A stretch of DNA of 17,141 bases from JANRLT01 sp041736895 (lineage in GTDB: Bacteria; Planctomycetota; Planctomycetia; Pirellulales; JALHPA01): the NCBI GenBank assembly GCA_041736895.1, contig JBGSSS010000070.1, positions 1 to 17,141 on the forward strand, read 5' to 3'. This document shows, in pieces, positions 6,839-14,068 of this stretch. The notes below the pieces were generated by a model that saw only the letters and a program-made list of their open reading frames with translations, made no database searches and was not told the origin of the DNA. The translations under genes and the position numbers were made by a program. The stretch's first letter is position 1. Each line of letters opens with the position of its first letter.

Positions 6839-8686
6839 TCACTCGGGCTGATTCGTCTTTGGCTGCCGCGGCATGATGATGTCATTTTTTCCGAGGTGGA
6901 TTTTTTTGTAGACCTCGTCGGGGATGACGTAATACCACTCGGCGAAGCGCTCATTCAACGACTTCGCTCTCAATATTCCAGCTTGGATTCTGGCGTTGTA
7001 GGCCTGCTGCTGAGCGTCGTTTCGGCGAATGATTTGATTGCGTTCGAAGTTGGCATCCGCGGGATCATTCGCATTCTCCGGTTTGGTTTCGGGTGCCTCT
7101 GGCAAGGTTTCTTTAGGCTCCGCGGCTTTGGGGTCGGCGCTCGTCGGAGCAGTTGTTTGTGGTTGGGACGCCGCCGGCGAATCGTCTGACTGTGGCGCGT
7201 CTTTGGCAGGGGGTTGAAAGGCAGCCGTGCGGAACGGCGATTCAAGCTGCGAGGATTGTTTGCCGTCCTTCGATGGAGCTTGCCCCTTGCTCGGTTCCTT
7301 GGCGTTCGCCGGTTGCTTCGCGGGCGGCGGCTGCACTTCGTTTGCGGGCTTTGTTTCGGGAGACTTGGAATCTTCCTTCGGTTCCTGTTTTTGCACCGCC
7401 GGCGCGGGAGCCTCTGGAGGAACTTCCTCCAGCAACGGTTTGGGGATGAGGTTGGGGTTGAAACCCGCCTGAACCATCAAGTAACGATCAGTTCCAGTGG
7501 CGGATTTGGGAGGGGCGTTTTTTGAGTCGTTGTTTTCCTGTTCGGTCTCCGCAAGTTCCGACAACTCTTCGACAAGAGCGCCAAAGTACAGCTTGAACAC
7601 CACCCCATTCCGCAGCGACACAGACACTTCGCCATCGCGCGATTTCAATTCGGCACCGCCGCTTTTTACCGGAGGCAGGTAGAAACCGCGAGCGTACAAC
7701 GATTCCAAGGCTTCGTTGTCCAACCCTCCGCCTTCCCCGCGCAGCGCGTAGATCAGCCCTTGAGGCTTGCGGATCACATTGACGATCTTCAAGTCGTTGA
7801 GTGCCGATTTTAACTCGTCGAGTTTTCCCGTATTGAGTTCTTCTTGGTCGGTGAGCGTGATTTCTTTGGGAGTGCCATCGATAAATTCGACCATCTTTTC
7901 CAAGAACCATTCGCCCGCCTGCCCCTGCCCATTGAAATCCAGCAAGGCAACACTCTTGAGGGTAGGAGGGGTTTTTTTCTCCGGACGGAAGATGTAATCC
8001 TGGAACAAGACCTTGCGGATGTCGAACTCGTTTAGGCGATTGTCTCCCTCATTTGGCCGGAGTAAGTTGGTTTCGATCCAGTCTTCGAATTTGGGCGAGA
8101 ATTTGTCAGTCGCCAATTTGACGATATAGATCGGGGTTTGCCCGGCGATGCGAACATAGCGCAAGTTATTGTCTTTATTGTCTTCTAGGGAGCCTTGCTC
8201 GCGGGGTTGCTTCCCAATGATCAACTTCGCCAATGTCTTGGAGCCGCCATCTTTGAAGGTGACCAGTTTGCCCACGCCGGTCGCACCGAAGGGAAGTTCC
8301 CCTTCGCTGGGATCCAGGACGCCATAGAGTTCGTATTGTTCGGGACTAACATTTTTGATTTCGCTCAAGGCGGTGAGGTCGACCAAGCTGCTGGCGGCAT
8401 CGACCAACTGTTGTTTTTTGTCGGCCGGATAGTTGTTGTGGGAAGGGAGCACCCAGCGGCCATTCAGATTTTTCACGGCGAAATCTTTGCGGGTGCTGAG
8501 TTTTTCGTCGAAGCTGACGATTTCCATGCCTTGTGCAACGTTGCCATCCTTGAGTTCGGGAAAGAGCACCTCGCCGACTTTGGATTCGGTCGTGAAATCC
8601 GCTTTACTAGGCAGGAAATAAATGCCCCCGGCGAGCAGCAATGCGCCGATGCCGACGATGATTGCGGTTTTGGTTGTTTCGTTCAT
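6839..8686 (-). CDS. DUF4340 domain protein, membrane-anchored
   Basis: The 615-aa product has one N-terminal membrane helix (about 7-25) and a large domain outside the cytoplasm. The segment at about 65-375 matches the DUF4340 pattern (FAVKNLNGRWVLPS at 69-82; YELYGVLDP at 118-126; LIIGKQ at 155-160; YIVKLATDKF at 187-196). A low-complexity linker rich in Pro, Lys, Glu and Ala runs from about 421 to 545. It is followed by a conserved-looking tail of about 70 residues (FAEWYYVIPDEVYKKIHLGKND at 581-602, with the break in the family's usual way). DUF4340 genes commonly follow GldG-type genes, and here it lies 98 bases after the GldF-GldG fusion on the same strand. It is probably the accessory periplasmic subunit of that transport system. 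No Shine-Dalgarno sequence is seen before the ATG. The biochemical function is unknown. Confidence 0.88.
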   Translation of the reverse strand: MNETTKTAIIVGIGALLLAGGIYFLPSKADFTTESKVGEVLFPELKDGNVAQGMEIVSFDEKLSTRKDFAVKNLNGRWVLPSHNNYPADKKQQLVDAASSLVDLTALSEIKNVSPEQYELYGVLDPSEGELPFGATGVGKLVTFKDGGSKTLAKLIIGKQPREQGSLEDNKDNNLRYVRIAGQTPIYIVKLATDKFSPKFEDWIETNLLRPNEGDNRLNEFDIRKVLFQDYIFRPEKKTPPTLKSVALLDFNGQGQAGEWFLEKMVEFIDGTPKEITLTDQEELNTGKLDELKSALNDLKIVNVIRKPQGLIYALRGEGGGLDNEALESLYARGFYLPPVKSGGAELKSRDGEVSVSLRNGVVFKLYFGALVEELSELAETEQENNDSKNAPPKSATGTDRYLMVQAGFNPNLIPKPLLEEVPPEAPAPAVQKQEPKEDSKSPETKPANEVQPPPAKQPANAKEPSKGQAPSKDGKQSSQLESPFRTAAFQPPAKDAPQSDDSPAASQPQTTAPTSADPKAAEPKETLPEAPETKPENANDPADANFERNQIIRRNDAQQQAYNARIQAGILRAKSLNERFAEWYYVIPDEVYKKIHLGKNDIIMPRQPKTNQPE

Positions 8687-8784
8687 CGTGACACACTAAA
8701 AAATAAAGTCCGCGGCGAAATTGAAATGGCGATTCGATGGATTGTCGGAGCCCTGGCGACGTCTTAGCCTGCGGAGGCTCTGGC

Positions 8785-11700
8785 TCAACGCAGCCGGCTG
8801 CGTCCGACGCCCTCGATTTCGCGGGACAACCGGGTGAAGAAGACAAAGAACGCGACGATCAGCGGCACGATTGGCGGAATGATCACGGCCATCCATTGAT
8901 AGAATTTTTGGTACGAGACGACTTGTTTGTGGAGTTGGCGTCGCAAGGCCGCTTGTTCTTTGGCAAAGCGATTCTCCAACTTTTGTTGTTTCGTTTCGGC
9001 TTTGAGTTCTTCGGTCGCTTTGAGCACTTTGTTTTGATGCTCTTTGGTTTCGTATTCAGCGGGGTATTTCGATTTATCGATCGCCGCAAGCTCCTTCGCC
9101 GCGGTTTCTAGTTTTGTGTCCATTTCTTTTCGAATTTTAATTTTACTTTCATCGGTATCTTTGCGGAAATTGTCTTCGCTTAGTTTGGCTTGATCGGCAT
9201 ACTCTCTGGTCAGATTGTCGATCAAGATGAGGGGCCGCAGGCGGACATCGCGTTTGCGGATTTCGAGAAACTCGGTTTGACCCGCAACACTGTCGATGGT
9301 GTTGAGCACAAAAGTCACGTTGCGATTGGCAAGATTCAGCAAGGGATCTTTGTTCACACGCATCTGGAAGAAATTATTGTGAATCAGATCGAAGTCCGCG
9401 ATGATGGCGACGTTCAGCGGGGCGCTCGGTTTAGATGCCGCGGGGTTCTGCTTGGCACGCTGCGCTGCCATCAGTTCTTGCAGCAGTTGGGGATCGAGGC
9501 TGGGCTGTGCCAGAGCCTGTTTGGCGCGTTCTTGTCGGGTCTTTTCCGGCGAGTCTTCGTCGGCCAGCGGCAAATTCGCCGGCTTCGTGTTGCTGTTCAT
9601 CCCCGTAATTCGATAGGCCACGACATATTGCGTCGTCGGTTCAGCCGTTTCCCAAGGACTCAGCATGCTCCGCAGGGATCGGGTGATAGAACCGCGATGA
9701 TCAATGACTCCGAATTCCATGTTGATCGCCCCGGAGGAAATGGTTCCGCCGGCTTTCCCCGTGCGCACCAGATACTCTTTTTTGGTAGTCGATTTTTCCG
9801 TTTCGACCAAGGCTCCGGCAAAGGGGAGCAAGATCTGATCCAACCCCGAAGTGATCGACGAATTCTGATTGAACGGATCGTTCGCTGTTGGATCGCTGGT
9901 GGAAATAAACATCAATTCCAAAGGGCTGAAAGAGTCATCGAACTGTTTGTCCGGAATGTAAGTCGAATAAAGGATTTTGCTCAAATCGCCGACGCTCGCC
10001 AGGACTTCTGGCCGAATCGCGCCGTCGGGAGTTAGATAATTCGGCTGAATCAATTTTCGGTTTCGTTCCAGATATTCGCGAAGCTTGCCGGACTGACTCT
10101 CGGGGTACTGAGCCAATTGGATGCCGAGGACATTCCAGAGCTCTTGAATACTCCCTTTCCTTTCCGGGCCAAACGGACCCTGTTGGCGACGTTGAGTATA
10201 AGTTCCTGGGATGTTGGTCTGAAATAATGGAAAGGGATAAGGATCCTCAAAAATCACGGTACTCTGGCCTTGCCGAACCGCATCCACAAAATTTCGCATG
10301 GCCGTCGGGCCAAGTGTCGAAGGTTGCACGGCCAGCAGCACGTCGTACATCGGTTTCCCGGAACTGTCTTTGAGCACCAGCGGAGAATTGGCATCGACCG
10401 AGTCAACCTGATAAATCTTATCCAACTCCTCGACCAACAAACGGAAGGGCGAACGGTCGTCTCGGGAGACATTCGCTAGGGTTGTCAGGATTCCCAGCTT
10501 CTTACGTTCCTTCTGGGTCACAGCCCAAATCGATCGGGCCAGTTCGTATTCGATCGGCTGATCGCGTTCGATGAACTTGATTACCTGAGTCTTGAGGCCG
10601 CTGGTAAAGGCCAAGCCCATGTAGATTTCACTGGTTTGCCGGGCCGAGGCTTGGACCTCTTGAATAAAAATGGGAACGATTTTGTATTTTTGTTCGATGT
10701 TATGCGCCAACTCGGTATTCGGTTCGACGTTGTTGATTTGAGCGACGATCATTCCATCGCTGACGCTTTCGAGTTCGCGCAGAAAGCGTTCGATTGTCAG
10801 CCGTTGCCGCAGATACGATTCCGGCAGATTGGGGCTGAAGTAGGCTTCGACGCGCACGGCTTTGTTGAGTTTTAGCTGTTTGAGCTCGGCGGCCGTTTTG
10901 CCTTTCTTTTCCTCCTCGGAGAGCTCGCCGATCTTGGCGACGATGTCGTAGGTTTGCTGCGATAGCGAATTGACTTGATCCTCGCTCAAGTCCACTCGAC
11001 CCACGGTATGCCCGCCGCAGAGCGCATTGATGCCGAATACCGCGAGCAGCAGCCCGCAAAAACGCAAAAAATAATGTCCCCCCATGGCACGCCCGTCGCG
11101 TCCTCCGGACCAATGCCGCCGGCCGATCAGCACCAAACAGAGATACAACGCCAGGGCAATGATTCCGAGGAAATAGACCACGCTCGAAAAATTAAAAACC
11201 CCGCGGCCAAAGTCCTCGAATTGTCCCGTCAGCGACCATTCGCGCAGCCCGCGGGCAAAACTTTCGCTGAGCTGGCCTTCGCTGGCGTATTGCGTGATCA
11301 CTAGCGGCATGTTCAAGATCATGCCGAGGATGTAGGACACCGTCAGGTTGTTGGTGAGGAAAGATGCGATCATCCCGATCGACAGCATCGCCTCGCCCAT
11401 CAGCCAGTAGCCAAAAAAGGTGACGAGGAACTGCGAGTAGTCGAGATCATTCATCGACAAAATCATCAGCATGATGAGATTGCAGAGCATTGTGAAGAAC
11501 AGCGAAATCGTGTAGATGCCGGTCGCCGCGAGAAACTTGCCCAGGACCACATCCAAATCGCTCGCTGGGATCGTGAGGAGCAGCTCATCGGTCCCTTGCC
11601 GCTTTTCTTCGGCCCAGATGCTCATCGTGATCGCCGGGATAAAGACCAGCAAGATCGGCGCGATCCATTTGTTCAACTGATCGAGATTCGCCAGGTTCGC

Positions 11701-11838
11701 GGTGAAGAACTCCGGCAGGCAAAACGTCGCGGCGCTGCACAGCAGCACGAACAAGCAGATAAACACATAGCCCGTCGGCGTGTTCAAGTAGCTGTTCAGA
11801 TTGCGGCGCGAAATTGCCAGAATGACCGAAGGATTCAT
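8785..11838 (-). CDS. ABC-2 permease fused to GldG-like auxiliary protein (GldF-GldG fusion)
   Basis: This 1017-aa protein joins two parts. Residues 1-240 form an ABC-2 permease of the GldF type with about six membrane helices (near 24-41, 58-75, 103-127, 139-160, 166-183, 220-238) and the cytoplasmic loop EEKRQGTDELLLT (77-89). From about 255 a further helix leads into a GldG / ABC-transporter auxiliary domain (RVDLSEDQVNSLS at 281-293; VRVEAYFSPNLPESY at 328-342). A charged coiled coil runs from about 885 to 975 and a last helix lies at 983-1002. In Flavobacterium gliding loci GldF and GldG are separate proteins; here one chain carries both. The ATPase lies 161 bases upstream and DUF4340 98 bases downstream, all on one strand. 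The substrate is unknown, and gliding itself cannot be assumed. Confidence 0.9.
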   Translation of the reverse strand: MNPSVILAISRRNLNSYLNTPTGYVFICLFVLLCSAATFCLPEFFTANLANLDQLNKWIAPILLVFIPAITMSIWAEEKRQGTDELLLTIPASDLDVVLGKFLAATGIYTISLFFTMLCNLIMLMILSMNDLDYSQFLVTFFGYWLMGEAMLSIGMIASFLTNNLTVSYILGMILNMPLVITQYASEGQLSESFARGLREWSLTGQFEDFGRGVFNFSSVVYFLGIIALALYLCLVLIGRRHWSGGRDGRAMGGHYFLRFCGLLLAVFGINALCGGHTVGRVDLSEDQVNSLSQQTYDIVAKIGELSEEEKKGKTAAELKQLKLNKAVRVEAYFSPNLPESYLRQRLTIERFLRELESVSDGMIVAQINNVEPNTELAHNIEQKYKIVPIFIQEVQASARQTSEIYMGLAFTSGLKTQVIKFIERDQPIEYELARSIWAVTQKERKKLGILTTLANVSRDDRSPFRLLVEELDKIYQVDSVDANSPLVLKDSSGKPMYDVLLAVQPSTLGPTAMRNFVDAVRQGQSTVIFEDPYPFPLFQTNIPGTYTQRRQQGPFGPERKGSIQELWNVLGIQLAQYPESQSGKLREYLERNRKLIQPNYLTPDGAIRPEVLASVGDLSKILYSTYIPDKQFDDSFSPLELMFISTSDPTANDPFNQNSSITSGLDQILLPFAGALVETEKSTTKKEYLVRTGKAGGTISSGAINMEFGVIDHRGSITRSLRSMLSPWETAEPTTQYVVAYRITGMNSNTKPANLPLADEDSPEKTRQERAKQALAQPSLDPQLLQELMAAQRAKQNPAASKPSAPLNVAIIADFDLIHNNFFQMRVNKDPLLNLANRNVTFVLNTIDSVAGQTEFLEIRKRDVRLRPLILIDNLTREYADQAKLSEDNFRKDTDESKIKIRKEMDTKLETAAKELAAIDKSKYPAEYETKEHQNKVLKATEELKAETKQQKLENRFAKEQAALRRQLHKQVVSYQKFYQWMAVIIPPIVPLIVAFFVFFTRLSREIEGVGRSRLR

Positions 11839-11856
11839 CGTTGATGCTCGTGTAAC

Positions 11857-11999
11857 TTCGTAGGTTAGGCTTTCTAGCCTGACAAGGTTGGTTGCTGTTT
11901 TCTCAACAATTCTTGCACGGCGTTTGCACTCCGCATCAAGTCTGTAAATACATTAGGGTTTCACTCCGCACAGTCAGGCTGGAAAGCCTAACCTACGAA
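11857..11999. repeat. Inverted copies of a TAGGTTAGGCTTTC(C/T)AGCCTGA repeat
   Basis: The 27-base arms 11857-11883 and 11973-11999 are reverse complements with one mismatch. Each arm is itself partly self-complementary (aggctttctagcct). They enclose 89 bases without a gene and fill the gap between the ABC ATPase and the permease fusion. The right arm ends at the base next to the ATPase stop codon (12000-12002). The transcript here could fold into a long stem, which might attenuate the downstream genes or stabilise the upstream message. Confidence 0.85.
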
Positions 12000-12755
12000 T
12001 TACGCCTTCACCGTTAGCTTGTGGAATTGCTCATCCATGCTGATGCCGTCCCGGGTGAGTTCCTCGGGAGTGCCGTCGAATGCCACGCGGCCTTCGTTGA
12101 TAAAAATCACGCGGTTCGCGAGGGCTTTGACCTCTTGCAGGATGTGTGTCGAGAGGAGAATCGTCTTGTTTTCGCTCAGCCGGCGGATCGCTTGGCGCAC
12201 TTCGCGGATCTGATTCGGATCGAGCCCGGCGGTTGGTTCGTCGAGGATCAAGACATCGGGTTCATGAAGCAGCGCCTGAGCCATGCCGACGCGCTGGCGG
12301 TAGCCTTTGCTGAGCTTGCCGATTGCCTTGCCGATCACCCCGCCTAGATCGCATTGCTCGATGACTTCATTGATCCGTTTCAGCTTGTAAGCTTTATTCA
12401 ACCCTCGGGCATCGGCGAAGAATTCGAGCAGGGTCCGCGGGGTCATGTCGGGATAAAGCGGTCCGTTTTCGGGCAAGTACCCCAATTTCGCCGCCCCTTT
12501 GAGCCGGTCGGTCGCCATGTTGTAGCCCGCGATTTTGGCAATCCCGGTCGACGGGGCCAGATAGCCGGTGAGGAGCTTCATCGTCGTGCTTTTTCCGGCC
12601 CCGTTGGGTCCGAGAAACGCGGCGACTTCGCCGCGACGAATCGTAAAATTGACATCCCGCGAGGCGGCAAAATCGCCGTAGAATTTGGAGAGATTGATCG
12701 CCTCGATCATCGGTTCCGCGTTTTGGGGTACCGCGGGCATCTGTTCTGGCGACAT
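12000..12755 (-). CDS. ABC transporter ATPase, GldA-like
   Basis: This is the cytoplasmic ATP-hydrolysing subunit of an ABC-2 type exporter. In the 251-aa product Walker A is GPNGAGKST (49-57). The Q-loop region reads YLPENGPLY (93-101), with Glu in place of the usual Gln. The signature is LSKGYRQR (148-155) rather than LSGGQ, Walker B plus catalytic Glu is VLILDEPT (168-175), and the H-loop His is at 204. This combination is typical of GldA / Na+-efflux-like ATPases. The frame is open to 12839. ATG at 12755 is preferred because GAGGG lies a short distance upstream; ATG at 12710 would begin directly at the conserved domain. It is first in the order ATPase, permease-GldG fusion, DUF4340, so it presumably powers that complex. 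Confidence 0.93.
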   Translation of the reverse strand: MSPEQMPAVPQNAEPMIEAINLSKFYGDFAASRDVNFTIRRGEVAAFLGPNGAGKSTTMKLLTGYLAPSTGIAKIAGYNMATDRLKGAAKLGYLPENGPLYPDMTPRTLLEFFADARGLNKAYKLKRINEVIEQCDLGGVIGKAIGKLSKGYRQRVGMAQALLHEPDVLILDEPTAGLDPNQIREVRQAIRRLSENKTILLSTHILQEVKALANRVIFINEGRVAFDGTPEELTRDGISMDEQFHKLTVKA

Positions 12756-12867
12756 CGGCAGGGTTCCCTCGGACTCGGGCGGTGCCGCGAAAGCAGATTT
12801 CGCAGCGAGACAATATTTACTTCCTACGCGGCGCGGCAAAGGCGAGTTCGTCGCTCCGTCAACACCT

Positions 12868-12900
12868 TTTAGCCGCGCCGCGCAGCGCTCCGCGGCTAAA
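12868..12900. repeat. TTTAGCCGCG hairpin repeat
   Basis: The ten-base arms tttagccgcg (12868-12877) and cgcggctaaa (12891-12900) are perfectly complementary around a 13-base GC-rich loop. A related half copy (ttagccgcgacgcgcagggg) lies at about 1302-1321, upstream of nrnA. It lies 5' of the ABC locus in the otherwise gene-free stretch 12756-13101. That stretch should contain the promoter of the locus, but I see no clear promoter boxes. Confidence 0.7.
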
Positions 12901-12998
12901 CATGATCATTGAGAATAGGCGGCTCTCAGCCACGCTCCTCAACATGTTATGAGACCATGAGTTAAATCAATTTGGACGCTATTGTCTAGGGGTGAGTT

Positions 12999-13023
12999 AC
13001 GTAGGTTAGGCTTTCCAGCCTGA
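12999..13023. repeat. Third copy of the TAGGTTAGGCTTTCCAGCCTGA repeat
   Basis: This segment matches the arm at 11857-11883 in the same orientation, and with C at the variable position it also agrees with the reverse complement of 11973-11999. Together with that inverted copy it brackets the ABC ATPase gene. It lies 78 bases after the toxin gene's 3' end. Confidence 0.8.
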
Positions 13024-13101
13024 TATGGCGCGGCGTTAACCAAGCAAGTGACCGCTCGCATCACGGGAGAAAGTCGAGAGAGACCGAGTACCGTTGCTGG
13101 C

Positions 13102-13497
13102 TCACGGTTTTCGCAGAACGCGCTGTCGAAAAAACTCGGCGATTTCCGGCTTCGCGCACTTTCCTTGGGCAGTGAGCAGAGTGATGTCAACTAAACCCGC
13201 TTCGTCTGCTTCAATGCGGATGTGGTTCATGCCCAGGAATAAAACTGCTGCAGTTGCCCCAATTCTTTTGTTGCCATCAAGGAAGGGATGGTTTTGTACG
13301 AGATGGAATAAGTACGCAGCGGCCATTTCAAACAGATCGCCATGCAGATATTGGCCGCCAAACCAAGCTTCCGGCATCGCCAGCGCCGAGCGAAACAACC
13401 CCTCGTCGCGCAGCCCATGACTGCCGCCATAGACATCAATGAGGCTGCGATGCGCACGAAGCACCTCGTCAACCGTTAAAAAGCGGGGTTCGCTCAT
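13102..13497 (-). CDS. doc: Doc-type toxin, Fic family (death on curing)
   Basis: The 131-aa product has the compact all-helical layout of Doc toxins and the Fic core motif HPFLDGNKR at 70-78 (catalytic His70, Asp74, Asn76, Lys77). Other family features are YGGSHGLRDEGLFRSAL (23-39) and an AAYLFHLVQNHPF helix leading into the motif. P1 Doc phosphorylates EF-Tu and stops translation. Doc-like proteins with Gly in place of Ala before Asn, as here, may instead transfer AMP or phosphate, so the exact reaction is uncertain. It begins seven bases after the antitoxin stop codon with no Shine-Dalgarno sequence of its own, which suggests translational coupling. There is no truncation and the motif is intact. 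Confidence 0.93.
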   Translation of the reverse strand: MSEPRFLTVDEVLRAHRSLIDVYGGSHGLRDEGLFRSALAMPEAWFGGQYLHGDLFEMAAAYLFHLVQNHPFLDGNKRIGATAAVLFLGMNHIRIEADEAGLVDITLLTAQGKCAKPEIAEFFRQRVLRKP

Positions 13498-13504
13498 TGT
13501 TGGA

Positions 13505-13747
13505 TTATTCAGCCAACCGCTTCATCGCGTTGCCAAAACGCGCATGAATGTCGGCCATGCATTCTTGAAATTTTTCTTCGCGAGCTTCAGCACTGTCAGA
13601 AATCGTACCCAATGGTGTCAGAACCACTTTTCCATTTTCAGCTCGAACCTCGAATTGCGACTCGAGATCTATCTGCAATTCCTGGAATTGCGATTCGCCC
13701 AAGATAAAGGCGTAATCCTTGCCAAGTTTGGTGAAGCTGGCGGTCAT
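13505..13747 (-). CDS. Antitoxin of the Doc module, AbrB/MazE-like
   Basis: The 80-aa product lies directly upstream of the toxin. Residues 1-47 (MTASFTKLGKDYAFILGES, then a QFEVRAENGKVVLTPLG strand pair at 31-47) fit the swapped-hairpin DNA-binding fold of AbrB/MazE antitoxins. P1 Doc itself is paired with the unrelated Phd antitoxin. The acidic-amphipathic C-terminal part (54-80, ending in FGNAMKRLAE) is the expected toxin-neutralising segment. It presumably binds the leader palindrome and represses its own operon, with the toxin as corepressor. Start: ATG at 13747, weak ribosome binding site. The fold is inferred from pattern, but the pairing with a toxin is clear from position. Confidence 0.82.
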   Translation of the reverse strand: MTASFTKLGKDYAFILGESQFQELQIDLESQFEVRAENGKVVLTPLGTISDSAEAREEKFQECMADIHARFGNAMKRLAE

Positions 13748-13764
13748 GAAATCGTACCCGAGAA

Positions 13765-13787
13765 ATAGGACGCGGCTTTGGTCCTAT
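13765..13787 (-). promoter_or_regulatory. Palindrome, candidate operator of the toxin-antitoxin operon
   Basis: The arms ataggac (13765-13771) and gtcctat (13781-13787) are perfect inverted repeats with a nine-base spacer. They lie between the -10 box and the antitoxin start codon, overlapping the expected transcription start. This is a usual place for an autoregulatory operator of such modules. It could alternatively be an mRNA leader hairpin. Confidence 0.55.
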
Positions 13788-13788
13788 C

Positions 13789-13794
13789 ATTATA
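13789..13794 (-). promoter_or_regulatory. -10 box (TATAAT) of the toxin-antitoxin operon
   Basis: A perfect TATAAT reads on the minus strand 41 bases before the antitoxin start codon. No good TTGACA-like -35 box is found 16-18 bases upstream; the surrounding DNA is AT-rich. Confidence 0.6.
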
Positions 13795-13848
13795 TGCTAC
13801 AAAGAAAATTTTCAGCGACTTGCCAATTCTGCCGCGAATTCTGCCAAC

Positions 13849-13913
13849 TGCCGAAGGTGGGAGTCGAACCCACACACCCGTGAGGATAATAGATTTTGAG
13901 TCTATGATCCGGC
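13849..13913 (-). tRNA. tRNA-Leu(CAA), 3' part; probable integration (att) site
   Basis: On the minus strand the sequence shows an anticodon arm ataga-ctcaaaa-tctat with anticodon CAA. A long class II variable arm, a T arm gtggg-ttcgact-cccac, and the 3' acceptor strand cttcggc with discriminator A follow. CCA is not encoded. A complete gene would extend to about 13935, but the sequence there (tgcaaag where gccgaag is needed) pairs at only four of seven acceptor positions, and the D arm is short. I therefore read it as a 3' fragment of a tRNA-Leu gene with foreign DNA on its 5' side, as at the far end of an element integrated in a tRNA. A poorly conserved but functional full tRNA is the alternative. 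Confidence 0.75.
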
Positions 13914-13933
13914 GGCCAGTTTGCCCGCTTTGC

Positions 13934-13970
13934 AGAAGAAAGTGTCCCCGGCCAACGCAGCCGGGACACT
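13934..13970 (-). terminator. Terminator-like hairpin at the element end
   Basis: On the minus strand agtgtcccggc pairs with gccggggacact (one bulged base) around a seven-base loop, followed by ttcttct. It lies about 100 bases after the stop of the large phage-like gene. A second small stem (aagccgg / ccggctt, 14025-14041) lies closer to that gene and may also act in termination. Confidence 0.55.
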
Positions 13971-14068
13971 CCCAGTATAGCTCGCGCCCGGGGCGGCCGG
14001 GGAGGCTTTTTGGCGAAAATCCACCCGGCTTAGGAAGCCGGCCTGACCGGCGTTTTTGCACGGAAGTT

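Noticed and set aside
8789..8802. Perfect 14-base palindrome cgcagccggctgcg
   Set aside because: It lies within the last codons of the permease-GldG fusion. Such GC palindromes are expected by chance here, and no T tract follows.
12756..12839. 28-residue N-terminal extension of the ABC ATPase
   Set aside because: There is no conserved sequence in it, and a better-placed start lies at 12755, close to the ATPase domain.
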